From positions 558,001-622,000 of the forward strand of contig OZ244118.1 in the NCBI GenBank assembly GCA_965215765.1: a stretch of DNA of 64,000 nucleotides, written 5' to 3'. Positions 1-7,355 of the stretch are shown piece after piece (position 1 is the first letter of the stretch; every line of letters starts with the position of its first letter). Source of the DNA: G965212025 sp965215765. GTDB lineage: Bacteria; Pseudomonadota; Gammaproteobacteria; Poriferisulfidales; Oxydemutatoraceae. A model generated the notes under the pieces. The model saw nothing but the letters and a program-made list of their open reading frames with translations, ran no database searches and was not told the DNA's origin. The position numbers and the translations under genes were made by a program.

Positions 1-2
1 AA

Positions 3-1517
3 ATAGATGGCAGGGTTCGTGAAATCTTGAGGCTACGCACTTTCGCTACCCAAAAAGGCGAAACACTACAAGACTTAGGAGAAAGGCATGACGTAACCAG
101 GGAACGAATCAGGCAGCTTGAGGAAAAATTTGTTCAGAAGCTAAAGGATATTCGCAACGAAGAAATGTTCGGCGTAATAACCCGGAGAGCAAAGGCATTA
201 CATAAGCACCTGGGGTCAGCCGTGCCTCAGGGAGATACCACGATTGAGAAAGGACTGGATTGGGCTTGTGAAGACCTGAGCGGCAACGACAATATCGACC
301 TGCCATTCATTAGGGCATTGATGCTTTGGCTGGCAGGCCCCTACAAATTATCCAAAAACTGGTGGCTCACGGAAAGAAAACTCCCCAAGTTAACACTTGA
401 GGGGCTGTTAAAGTGCCAAGATGACCGTGGGCTGATATCGCACGCAGAAATCGCCGAAACGCTTAACAGTTTTGAATTGAAAGCGGAGTATCACGAAAGA
501 TGGGTTGAAGGCTTGCCTGGTTTTTTCCCTGTTGAAAAGGGCCTTCTTTATTCTCGTAGAAGTCAATTGAATAAAGTCTACGCGCTTTTACGCTATTACG
601 ACAAACCCATGGGAGTTAAACAGTTGGCTGAAGAAGTTGGGGGATGCCCTGAAAAGAGTTTAAGGCAACGTTTGATAATCGATTCAAGATTTACGCGAAT
701 AAACAAGCAGTGCGAATTCGTAATCGCGGGCACAACAGACCACAAAAAGTACACCGACATCGTCGACATGATTGTTCAAGAAATCGAGGCATGTGGAGGC
801 GAAGCATCTTCTGCTGACCTGATTGAAAAAATATCAAATGCATACGGCGTCAAAGAGAATTCGGTTTACGCATACCTCAGAACGAAAAAATTCGCGATAG
901 ACAAAAATGGCATGGCGAGTGTCCGCGACATAAGTGACGGAATCAGTATACCCACAGACATCAGCAAGTCGGCTTCATGTTACCGAAGTAACGGGGAAGT
1001 ATGGGTCTGGCGGCTTTTGATCAATAAAGACATGTTGCGAGGAAGCGGGATATTTGTTCCGAATGCGTTTGCGCAAATCCTGGGCTGCGAACCAGGGCGC
1101 AAAATTCGGACTGTGACAGCGTTCGGTTCCTTAGTTGTGAGCTGGCGACTAGCAACTATTGGGGGGGCAACAATTGGTTCACTCCGTAATGTGATTCAAT
1201 TTTACAAGGCACAACCAGGTGACTATATCTTCATCAAGGCGACTAAACCAATAATTACCTTTGAGTTCCTTAGCCAGTCATCACTGCGTGAGGCAAGAAC
1301 TGACTTGATTCGTTTGAGCCTTCTTCTTGGGTGCGGACTCCAGGGAAACGACGCACAAGCCAAAACATGCATCTACAGGACTTTGGGCATCTACACACCG
1401 TCCGACCAAGAAAGCCTGGCTGAGGCAGTCCGTTTGCTTCAGGCGCGTAAGGAAACTGAACTGGCGAAATTGATTACGCACCAGCCCGTTCCCGCAACGA
1501 ACCTGTTACCGACTTAA
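3..1517 (+). CDS. Sigma-70 region 4-like DNA-binding protein, copy 1 (5' end outside window)
   Basis: The reading frame is open to the left edge and its first visible codon matches residue 78 of the second copy at 3857, so the start lies outside the window. The visible part begins with a helix-turn-helix like sigma-70 region 4 (TLQDLGERHDVTRERIRQLE), then a long middle part, then a segment resembling the winged HARE-HTH fold (around YTDIVDMIVQEIEA), then a beta-rich C-terminal domain ending in a GDYIFIK strand. No sigma region 2 is visible, so it is unlikely to be a working sigma factor; a DNA-binding regulator or defence-linked protein is an inference. The amber stop of copy 2 is CAG here, which adds eleven codons. 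It is a diverged tandem duplicate, with most residues identical. Confidence 0.8.
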   Translation: MDGRVREILRLRTFATQKGETLQDLGERHDVTRERIRQLEEKFVQKLKDIRNEEMFGVITRRAKALHKHLGSAVPQGDTTIEKGLDWACEDLSGNDNIDLPFIRALMLWLAGPYKLSKNWWLTERKLPKLTLEGLLKCQDDRGLISHAEIAETLNSFELKAEYHERWVEGLPGFFPVEKGLLYSRRSQLNKVYALLRYYDKPMGVKQLAEEVGGCPEKSLRQRLIIDSRFTRINKQCEFVIAGTTDHKKYTDIVDMIVQEIEACGGEASSADLIEKISNAYGVKENSVYAYLRTKKFAIDKNGMASVRDISDGISIPTDISKSASCYRSNGEVWVWRLLINKDMLRGSGIFVPNAFAQILGCEPGRKIRTVTAFGSLVVSWRLATIGGATIGSLRNVIQFYKAQPGDYIFIKATKPIITFEFLSQSSLREARTDLIRLSLLLGCGLQGNDAQAKTCIYRTLGIYTPSDQESLAEAVRLLQARKETELAKLITHQPVPATNLLPT

Positions 1518-1828
1518 GGGCACCCGCTGAGAGGCCGGGTTGCGCTCAAAAACAATGATTGGATAGTTGCCAGTAGCCGTGAGCACCACCAAACGGTGGC
1601 ACTTCACCAGTTATCGCAAACCTGCAAACAGAGTAATTACCGGGAAATAGGCCATCCCCTCGGAAATCAGAGTTTAGAAAGTCCTGCCTGTGCAAGGCTT
1701 GTGTTCCGGAGAGGAAAACCGGGATGACGAAGAAAGTGAACACTGCCTGTCACGTTGGAAGACTTGCCTCCAATTCAGCTTGGTCATTGACGCGTTTCCT
1801 ACTCCTCAGACTCCATGTGCTCTTGTCC
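1518..1828. repeat. Duplicated 3' flank of the sigma-like gene, copy 1
   Basis: This non-coding stretch matches 5570-5914 with substitutions and small indels. The last 30 bases match the 3' end of the GIY-YIG gene that follows copy 2, so the duplicated unit ran from the sigma-like gene into its downstream neighbour. A minus-strand frame of about 64 codons stays open in both copies, but no start signal or family supports it. From 1829 to 2072 I see nothing. Confidence 0.75.
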
Positions 1829-2072
1829 TTTTGTTGATAGTTTTGGGCGTTCTCAGTCATCTCATCAACAAGGGTAAAATGGATGCGCTTTTATTTTGTT
1901 TGGGGAGGAGGTGGATGTTGATAGTTAGGTTTCTAGCTCTTTCAGTATAGAGATAAAGAACAGTTGAGATTTCAGGTGAGTTCACCACAAATCTTTTTGC
2001 ACAACGTGACACAAAGAGATGGTAGACAAATCCCCCTCCTACCCTAAGAGCTGTTTCTAATTGAAGAAAGCG

Positions 2073-2411
2073 TTAGCTATCATATTTTTGTTTTAATAAC
2101 ATGACGATGTAATCCAAGTCTTTTTCATTTTTTAAGTAATATACGTACTCATTTTTTTTGAAGTGAAAAGGATTGTTTGGATCATTTTTGTTAAACACTT
2201 TCCTTGTTGTAGCATTTGTTTTAAGACCAGTCCCTCGTAAAAAAGATATTTTTATTTTCTTTTTTTGAAGGATTAAGTAAATTTTAACTTTGTTTTTATT
2301 TAAAATACTAATGTGGTATTTCTTGTATCTAAAATCCATGTGTTCCCAACCCAACAGCCTATCTTTTAATTCAGAATACAGGTTCTTTACTTGTTCTCCG
2401 ACATTATTCAA
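2073..2411 (-). CDS. DUF5655-like domain protein, possibly an N-truncated remnant
   Basis: The 112-residue product matches the general pattern of DUF5655: a short helical start (VKNLYSELKDRLLG), a beta-rich core with many Lys, and the typical end EKDLDYIVMLLKQKY. This domain often forms the C-terminal part of larger nuclease-associated proteins. The only start I can see is TTG at 2411. The frame stays open another 60 codons upstream to about 2591 without any ATG, GTG or TTG, which suggests a longer ancestor lost its front. Base composition is clearly more AT-rich than the housekeeping genes, pointing to transfer. Molecular function is unknown. Confidence 0.5.
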   Translation of the reverse strand: MNNVGEQVKNLYSELKDRLLGWEHMDFRYKKYHISILNKNKVKIYLILQKKKIKISFLRGTGLKTNATTRKVFNKNDPNNPFHFKKNEYVYYLKNEKDLDYIVMLLKQKYDS

Positions 2412-2660
2412 ATGGCTATTTTCATCGAAAACTTCGATTTCTTTACTGACATTTTTAATAATTGATTCTTCCGTTCCAACACTTTTTATACTCTCTTTGG
2501 ATGTTGAGGAAATTTGGTTGAGACTGATAGTATCATTTGAAAACTTGGATATTTCCCACCTAAGACCAGATCCCCCGGACCCCCAAAGTTTTCAAGGGGT
2601 GCGACAGCGGCAACTGTTATCTATGCCCTTAATAAAAAGGAAGTCTGAAGCGCAAAAATC

Positions 2661-2772
2661 TTGGAACCCAACCACTCGCCAAGATACTTGTGGCAAGTTG
2701 CGAGTGTGATTTCGGACTTTAGGGTACGCAAAGAGTGGCTGAAAACAAATGGAAAAATTTGCATATTGGCAG
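2661..2772 (+). pseudogene. Relic of the C-terminal end of a YgjP-like metallopeptidase gene
   Basis: Translated from 2661 this reads LEPNHSPRYLWQVASV followed by ISDF, KEWLKTNGK, which matches the last 35 or so residues of the YgjP-like gene at 6654-7355 (LELNHSPRYWRHVENV, ISDF, KEWLKTNGA). It is on the opposite strand to that gene and has no start or active-site part. It is therefore a broken, inverted fragment left by rearrangement. Confidence 0.7.
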
Positions 2773-2795
2773 TTAGTTTTTGATCGGCTTTAATG

Positions 2796-3194
2796 CTATT
2801 TTTGCAATGTAGCCATATCAACGTTTGTGTCAATGCTCCAGTACCGAGACTCAAATAAGGTTATCAACCCTCTCAATGCGTTTTCTTTTTGGAGAAGTTG
2901 TACTTTCACAGAATATGCATGTTCATAATTTTTCTGGGCATTCGGATAATATTTCTGAGCCTCTATGTATTCTGGTTTAACTAGAACTTCTGATTCTATG
3001 GCTCTTACTTTATCGTATCTACCCGTAGTTTGAATTTCATTGTATAAATGAGCTTTAACCGTAGAAATATTAAATTTAGCCAACTCCGGCAAATTTTGGG
3101 TGGCCTGCTGAAATTCGAGCGGATGTTTTTTCAGAGCGACATCCAAGTTGTGCAGATCTATATTCATATTCGGTTGTGGTTGTTCAGATTCCAT
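2796..3194 (-). CDS. Hypothetical protein, 132 aa
   Basis: I do not recognise this protein. It is soluble, charged and mostly helical in appearance, with Gln/Asn-rich ends and no membrane segment, signal peptide or Cys pair. The frame also has an ATG four codons earlier (3206), but ATG at 3194 is preceded by TGAGGA at a good distance, so I chose it. The gene is AT-rich like the DUF5655 gene downstream and lies between the two sigma-like copies, so it is probably accessory DNA. Function unknown. Confidence 0.45.
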   Translation of the reverse strand: MESEQPQPNMNIDLHNLDVALKKHPLEFQQATQNLPELAKFNISTVKAHLYNEIQTTGRYDKVRAIESEVLVKPEYIEAQKYYPNAQKNYEHAYSVKVQLLQKENALRGLITLFESRYWSIDTNVDMATLQK

Positions 3195-3856
3195 AATGTT
3201 CCTCATTTAAAAAGCTTAGTTACTGTTCCACGTAGAATTACCAAAAATCCAGTGTTGGTTTTATCGTCCTGTCTGAGCAACCACAAAACAGCATCGTGAC
3301 ATTCGTGTCGTATGATTCTTTAAGTGGTTTCCTGACAAATTAACTGGTTCCCGCTGAATGTTGGATTTTGCACGTTGTCTTTGTGATCATCAAGCAACAC
3401 TTGATTTATACTACACTATTGGTTGAACTCGCCCCACAGGTTCACCATCTTTTGTTGAGTGAGTGGGCTAAATGCAAAAAGTTTGCCCCGTGTGCGGATT
3501 GTGTTTATGATTTTCGAGGGTCTGTGGTACACAAAATACAGTGCGCATACTTTGGCAATTCTTCCAGTGCTTGCATATGTTCCTGTAGCGCTTTTCTCCG
3601 GGCAAGGACGCAACTGCGTAAAAAGCCAAATGAACAAAAATGCATTTTGTCACACAAGAGCACCTTTGCTGGAAAATATTCCGCATGCGGGCTTGCGATC
3701 ACTTCTACTTGGAACACATGTCTTGGCTACGAGGTCACCTGTTTTCCAAATAAACGTGACGAACATGAAAAAAAGCACCCCGCATGGAGTGTGTGTAGTT
3801 AGCTAAACACTGCTCCGGTACTCAAATTTATTTAAATCTGCTGGAATTCTTGTACC
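3195..3856. other. Intergenic stretch without a convincing gene
   Basis: Several overlapping frames of 70-144 codons are open on both strands between 3368 and 3806, but none has a ribosome binding site, recognisable domain or sensible composition, and they contradict one another. The region must hold the promoter of the gene at 3857, which I cannot pinpoint. The gene's start itself has only a weak GGA 14 bases upstream. Confidence 0.5.
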
Positions 3857-5569
3857 ATGTCTGACCCCAAAGAGATTGAAGAAATATTCCGGATGCTGGC
3901 AGCTTATGCCGCAGGAGAAAGAAATCTGGAAACTTTAGCCGGTGCCTTGCCCACAGCATTAGAGGAGTGGCCACCAGAGATAAAGCTGTTATGGAATAAG
4001 CTTGGCCAAGTCGATTGTAGTCAACTGGAAAGTGATCTTTTTAAGCGCTACTCGTTTTCGGAGAACGTTTCAGAACTTCAGGGGCAAATAGATGGCAGGG
4101 TTCGTGAAATCTTGAGGCTACGCACTTTCGCTACCCAAAAAGGCGAAACACTACAAGACTTAGGAGACAGACATGACGTAACCAGGGAACGAATCAGGCA
4201 GCTTGAGAAAAAAACAGTTCAGAAGCTCAAGGATATTCGCAACGAAAAAATGTTCGGCGTAATAACCCGAAGAGCAGAGGCATTGCGCAAGCACCTAGGG
4301 TCAGCCGTACCTCGGGGAGATGCCTCAATTGAGAAGGGGCTGGATTGGGCTTGTGAAGACCTGAATGGCAGCGACAATATCGACTTGCCCTTCATTAGGG
4401 CATTGATGCTTTGGCTGGCAGGCCCCTACAAACTATCCAAAAACTGGTTGCTCACGGAAAGCAACCTTCTCAAGTTAACACTTGAGGGGCTGTTAAAGCG
4501 CCAAGATGAGCGTGGGCTGATATCGCACGCAGAAATCGCCGAAACCCTCAACAGTTTTGAATTGAAAGCGGAGAATCACGAAAGATGGGTTGAAGGCTTA
4601 CCTGGGCTTTTCCCCGTTGAAGGGGGCGTTCTTTATTCTCGTAGAAGTAAACTGAATAAAGCCTACGCGCTTTTACTCTATTACGACAAACCCATGGGAG
4701 TTAAAAAGTTGGTTGAAGAAATTGGTAAATGCTCTGAACAGAGTTTAAGGGATCGCTTGATAACTGACCCAAGGTTTACGCGAACAAACAAGCAGTACGA
4801 ATTCATAATCGCAGGTACAACAGACCACAAAGAGTACACCGACATCGTCGACATGATTGTTCAAGAAATCGAGGAATATGGCGGTAAAGCACCTTCTGCT
4901 TACCTGATTGAAAAAATATCAAATACATACGGTGTCCAGGCGGGGTCGGTTTACGCATACCTCAGATCGAAAAAATTCACGATAGACAAAAATAAGATGG
5001 CGAGTGTCCGTGACATAAGTGGCGGAGTCAGCATCCCTACAGACATAAACAAGTCGGCTTCGTGTTACCAAAGTAACGGGGAAGTATGGGTCTTGCGGCT
5101 TTTAGTCAATAAAGACATGTTGCGAGGAGCGGGGATGTCTGTTCCGAACGCGTTTGCACAAATCCTGGGTTGCGAGCCGGGACACAAAATCCGACCCGAG
5201 ACAGAATCCGGCTCCTTGGCTGTAAGCTGGCAACTTGAAGCACTTAGTGGGGCATCAATTGGCTCGCTTCGTAATGTGGCTCAATTTTACAAGGCACAAC
5301 TAGGTGACTATATTTTCATCAAGGCGACTAAACCCAAAATTAGCTTTGACTACCTTAGCCAGTCATCACTGCATGAGGCAAGAACTGACCTTATTCGTTT
5401 GAGCATTCTTCTTGGGTGCGGACTCCAGGAAAACGACGTACAAGCCAAAACGTGCATCTACAGGACTTTGGGCATCTACGCATCGTCTGACCATGAATGC
5501 CTGGCTGAGGCAGCCCGCTTGCTTCAGGCGCGCAAGGAAACCGATCTGGCGAAATTGATTACGCTCTAG
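3857..5569 (+). CDS. Sigma-70 region 4-like DNA-binding protein, copy 2 (complete)
   Basis: This is the complete 570-residue member of the tandem pair. Residues 1-80 are an acidic helical domain. Residues 97-128 form a helix-turn-helix like sigma-70 region 4 (TLQDLGDRHDVTRERIRQLE). The middle carries repeated winged-helix-like stretches (around residues 260-300 and 330-390, the latter resembling HARE-HTH), and the last 170 residues form a beta-rich domain (GSLAVSW, GDYIFIK). Sigma regions 2 and 3, needed for core binding and -10 melting, are not visible. The likely role is sequence-specific DNA binding; its target is unknown. It is next to a restriction cluster, so a defence or regulatory link is possible but unproven. 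The start is ATG with a weak ribosome site; it ends with TAG. Confidence 0.8.
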   Translation: MSDPKEIEEIFRMLAAYAAGERNLETLAGALPTALEEWPPEIKLLWNKLGQVDCSQLESDLFKRYSFSENVSELQGQIDGRVREILRLRTFATQKGETLQDLGDRHDVTRERIRQLEKKTVQKLKDIRNEKMFGVITRRAEALRKHLGSAVPRGDASIEKGLDWACEDLNGSDNIDLPFIRALMLWLAGPYKLSKNWLLTESNLLKLTLEGLLKRQDERGLISHAEIAETLNSFELKAENHERWVEGLPGLFPVEGGVLYSRRSKLNKAYALLLYYDKPMGVKKLVEEIGKCSEQSLRDRLITDPRFTRTNKQYEFIIAGTTDHKEYTDIVDMIVQEIEEYGGKAPSAYLIEKISNTYGVQAGSVYAYLRSKKFTIDKNKMASVRDISGGVSIPTDINKSASCYQSNGEVWVLRLLVNKDMLRGAGMSVPNAFAQILGCEPGHKIRPETESGSLAVSWQLEALSGASIGSLRNVAQFYKAQLGDYIFIKATKPKISFDYLSQSSLHEARTDLIRLSILLGCGLQENDVQAKTCIYRTLGIYASSDHECLAEAARLLQARKETDLAKLITL

Positions 5570-5885
5570 CCCGTTCCCTCAATAAACCTGTTACTGACTT
5601 AAGGGCACCTGCTGAGAGACCGGGTTACGCTCAGAAACAATGATTAGGTTGTTGCCAGTTAGCCGTTAAGCACCACCAAACGGCGGCACTTTGCCAGTTA
5701 TCCCAAACCTGCAAACAGAGTAACTACCGGGAAATAGGCCATCTCTCCAAAAATCAGAGTTTAGCAAGGCCTGCCTGCGCAAGGCTTGAGTTCTGGAGAG
5801 GAAAACCGGGATGTCGAAGAAAGTGAACACTGCTGACCACGTTGGAAGACTTGCCTCCAATTAAGCGTGGCCGTCGACGTGCTTT
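5570..5885. repeat. Duplicated 3' flank of the sigma-like gene, copy 2
   Basis: This stretch matches 1518-1800 and keeps conserved blocks although no gene is evident. It sits between two convergent genes. It may be a terminator region, a small RNA or simply duplicated spacer. Confidence 0.6.
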
Positions 5886-6542
5886 CTAGTCCTCAGACTC
5901 CATGCGTTCACGTCTCTCAGATAAGGTCTCGTTTTCAAACACCCAAAAGTCTGGCTCCCTTACACTGGTTAGTTTTTTTCCGAATTTTTGATTTAACAGC
6001 GTTAGTGCCGACTGAGAAAGAGATACGGGGCTCCGTTCAATCGTTAAGTGGCCACCACCGATCTTTAAGTAATCATCTCCAAACGATACATTTTTGTCGT
6101 CAATCACTTTGACCTGGATTTCTTCGTCTCGGACGAATGACAGCGTCACTCCAGGGCGTATATCAACCGTTGAGAACTTGAAGTTGCTTTTTCTGCTTCG
6201 TTCCTTGGTGAGAGCTTGTCGGTCTTCCTGACCTTCAACAATATCTTCCCTAGGGGTCTTGTCGTCAATTTTAACCAGTTTCAAGATTGCCAGTACGCGT
6301 TCTGGATTCACCTTGAAAAACTCTCGCTTTGGATTAATCCTGTGATCTCCGAAACCGTCGTGTACGCCTTTTTCTACTTTTTTGCAATCTTCAACGATGC
6401 AAGCGTAATAGACCTCAAACGGAACTGGAACACCCGGGGGTGAAGACAGATTCCTGACACGCTCCTTCAAGTTTGAAGTGTGACCAATTTTTATAATGCC
6501 TGGCATGGTTGGGTTGCTAAGAATGTAAATTATTTCACTCAT
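5886..6542 (-). CDS. GIY-YIG nuclease-superfamily protein (T5orf172/Mug113 type)
   Basis: The first 90 residues match the T5orf172 branch of GIY-YIG nucleases: IIYILSNP supplies the first motif, IKIGHTSN the second, and an Arg-containing helix (LKERVRNLSS) follows, with a VPVPFEVYYACIVED strand. The remaining 125 residues are an uncharacterised charged domain. Members of this branch occur in phages and defence islands and are presumed DNA-cutting enzymes. The start at 6542 has a perfect GGAGGA seven bases upstream. It lies downstream of and in the same direction as the YgjP-hsdR genes. The extreme 3' end is copied at about 1800-1828. Confidence 0.75.
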   Translation of the reverse strand: MSEIIYILSNPTMPGIIKIGHTSNLKERVRNLSSPPGVPVPFEVYYACIVEDCKKVEKGVHDGFGDHRINPKREFFKVNPERVLAILKLVKIDDKTPREDIVEGQEDRQALTKERSRKSNFKFSTVDIRPGVTLSFVRDEEIQVKVIDDKNVSFGDDYLKIGGGHLTIERSPVSLSQSALTLLNQKFGKKLTSVREPDFWVFENETLSERRERMESED

Positions 6543-6653
6543 GCAGTTGTCCTCCGTTGTTTTTGAAAGCAGGAATGCATCAATTTTTCGGCAAAAGGCA
6601 CTCCGGTCGCTCAGATCGTCTCAGATGCTTCAGATGCTTGTGGGGGCACTCTA

Positions 6654-7355
6654 TTAAATATGCAAACTTGCCCCGTTTGTCTTCAGCCACTCTTTGCATT
6701 CCCTAAAGTCTGAAATCACGTTCTCAACGTGCCGCCAATACCTTGGCGAGTGGTTGAGCTCCAATAAATGACACAGCTCATGCACCACGACATAGTCGAC
6801 GATGTGGTGCGGAGCCATGATGATTCGCCAGTTGTAGGAAATGTCACCCGAAATCGCACAGGAACCCCATTTCGACTTGTAGCTCTTTACTCGCACGGAT
6901 TTCGGCTCAACCATTATGATTGATGCGTACCGGCAGGTCTTCTCTTGCAAGCGAAACAATGCCTGCGCTGCATACCATTGAGCCAAAGAGGATTTTACGG
7001 AGCAGCCCACGTCGTCACCTGAGAGACTTGGCGGGACAGATACCTCGATATATCCATTCCTGAACTCAACCTTGCCGGAGTCTCCTGCGACCTTTTTAAG
7101 ACGGTAATTGCGCCCCAGAAAGAGGAAGGCCTCGCCATTGACGTATTCCTTGGCTTTGGGCGGCGGGCTTTCTGCCTGAATCTTGAGTTGCTTTTGTATC
7201 CAGCCAAATCTTTTCTGGATAAGGTTTTGAGCCCACCGATCAGACAAGTTCCTTGGCATGGTCAGCTTGACAGTGTCCCCATCAAGTTGAATGGAAGCAG
7301 ACCGCTTGCGGTTGGTGCGCACGATCTCTACGCTGAAATCAAAATCGGCTGTCAC
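6654..7355 (-). CDS. YgjP/SprT-like zinc metallopeptidase (DUF45)
   Basis: The 233-residue product has the YgjP hallmarks: VVHELCHLLELNHSPRYW, which gives the zinc-binding HExxH and a third ligand in NHS, and a KSKWGSC motif before it. YgjP-like genes are frequently attached to type I restriction operons, and here the GTG start overlaps the hsdR stop as GTGA, so translation is coupled. A proteolytic or regulatory role toward the restriction complex is only an inference. Partial copies exist at 2661-2772 (inverted 3' end) and at 20681-20780 (5' end), showing that this locus has been repeatedly rearranged. Confidence 0.85.
   Translation of the reverse strand: MTADFDFSVEIVRTNRKRSASIQLDGDTVKLTMPRNLSDRWAQNLIQKRFGWIQKQLKIQAESPPPKAKEYVNGEAFLFLGRNYRLKKVAGDSGKVEFRNGYIEVSVPPSLSGDDVGCSVKSSLAQWYAAQALFRLQEKTCRYASIIMVEPKSVRVKSYKSKWGSCAISGDISYNWRIIMAPHHIVDYVVVHELCHLLELNHSPRYWRHVENVISDFRECKEWLKTNGASLHI

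Noticed and set aside
3368..3806. Overlapping frames of 115-144 codons upstream of the second sigma-like gene
   Set aside because: No ribosome site, no family resemblance, and competing frames on both strands.
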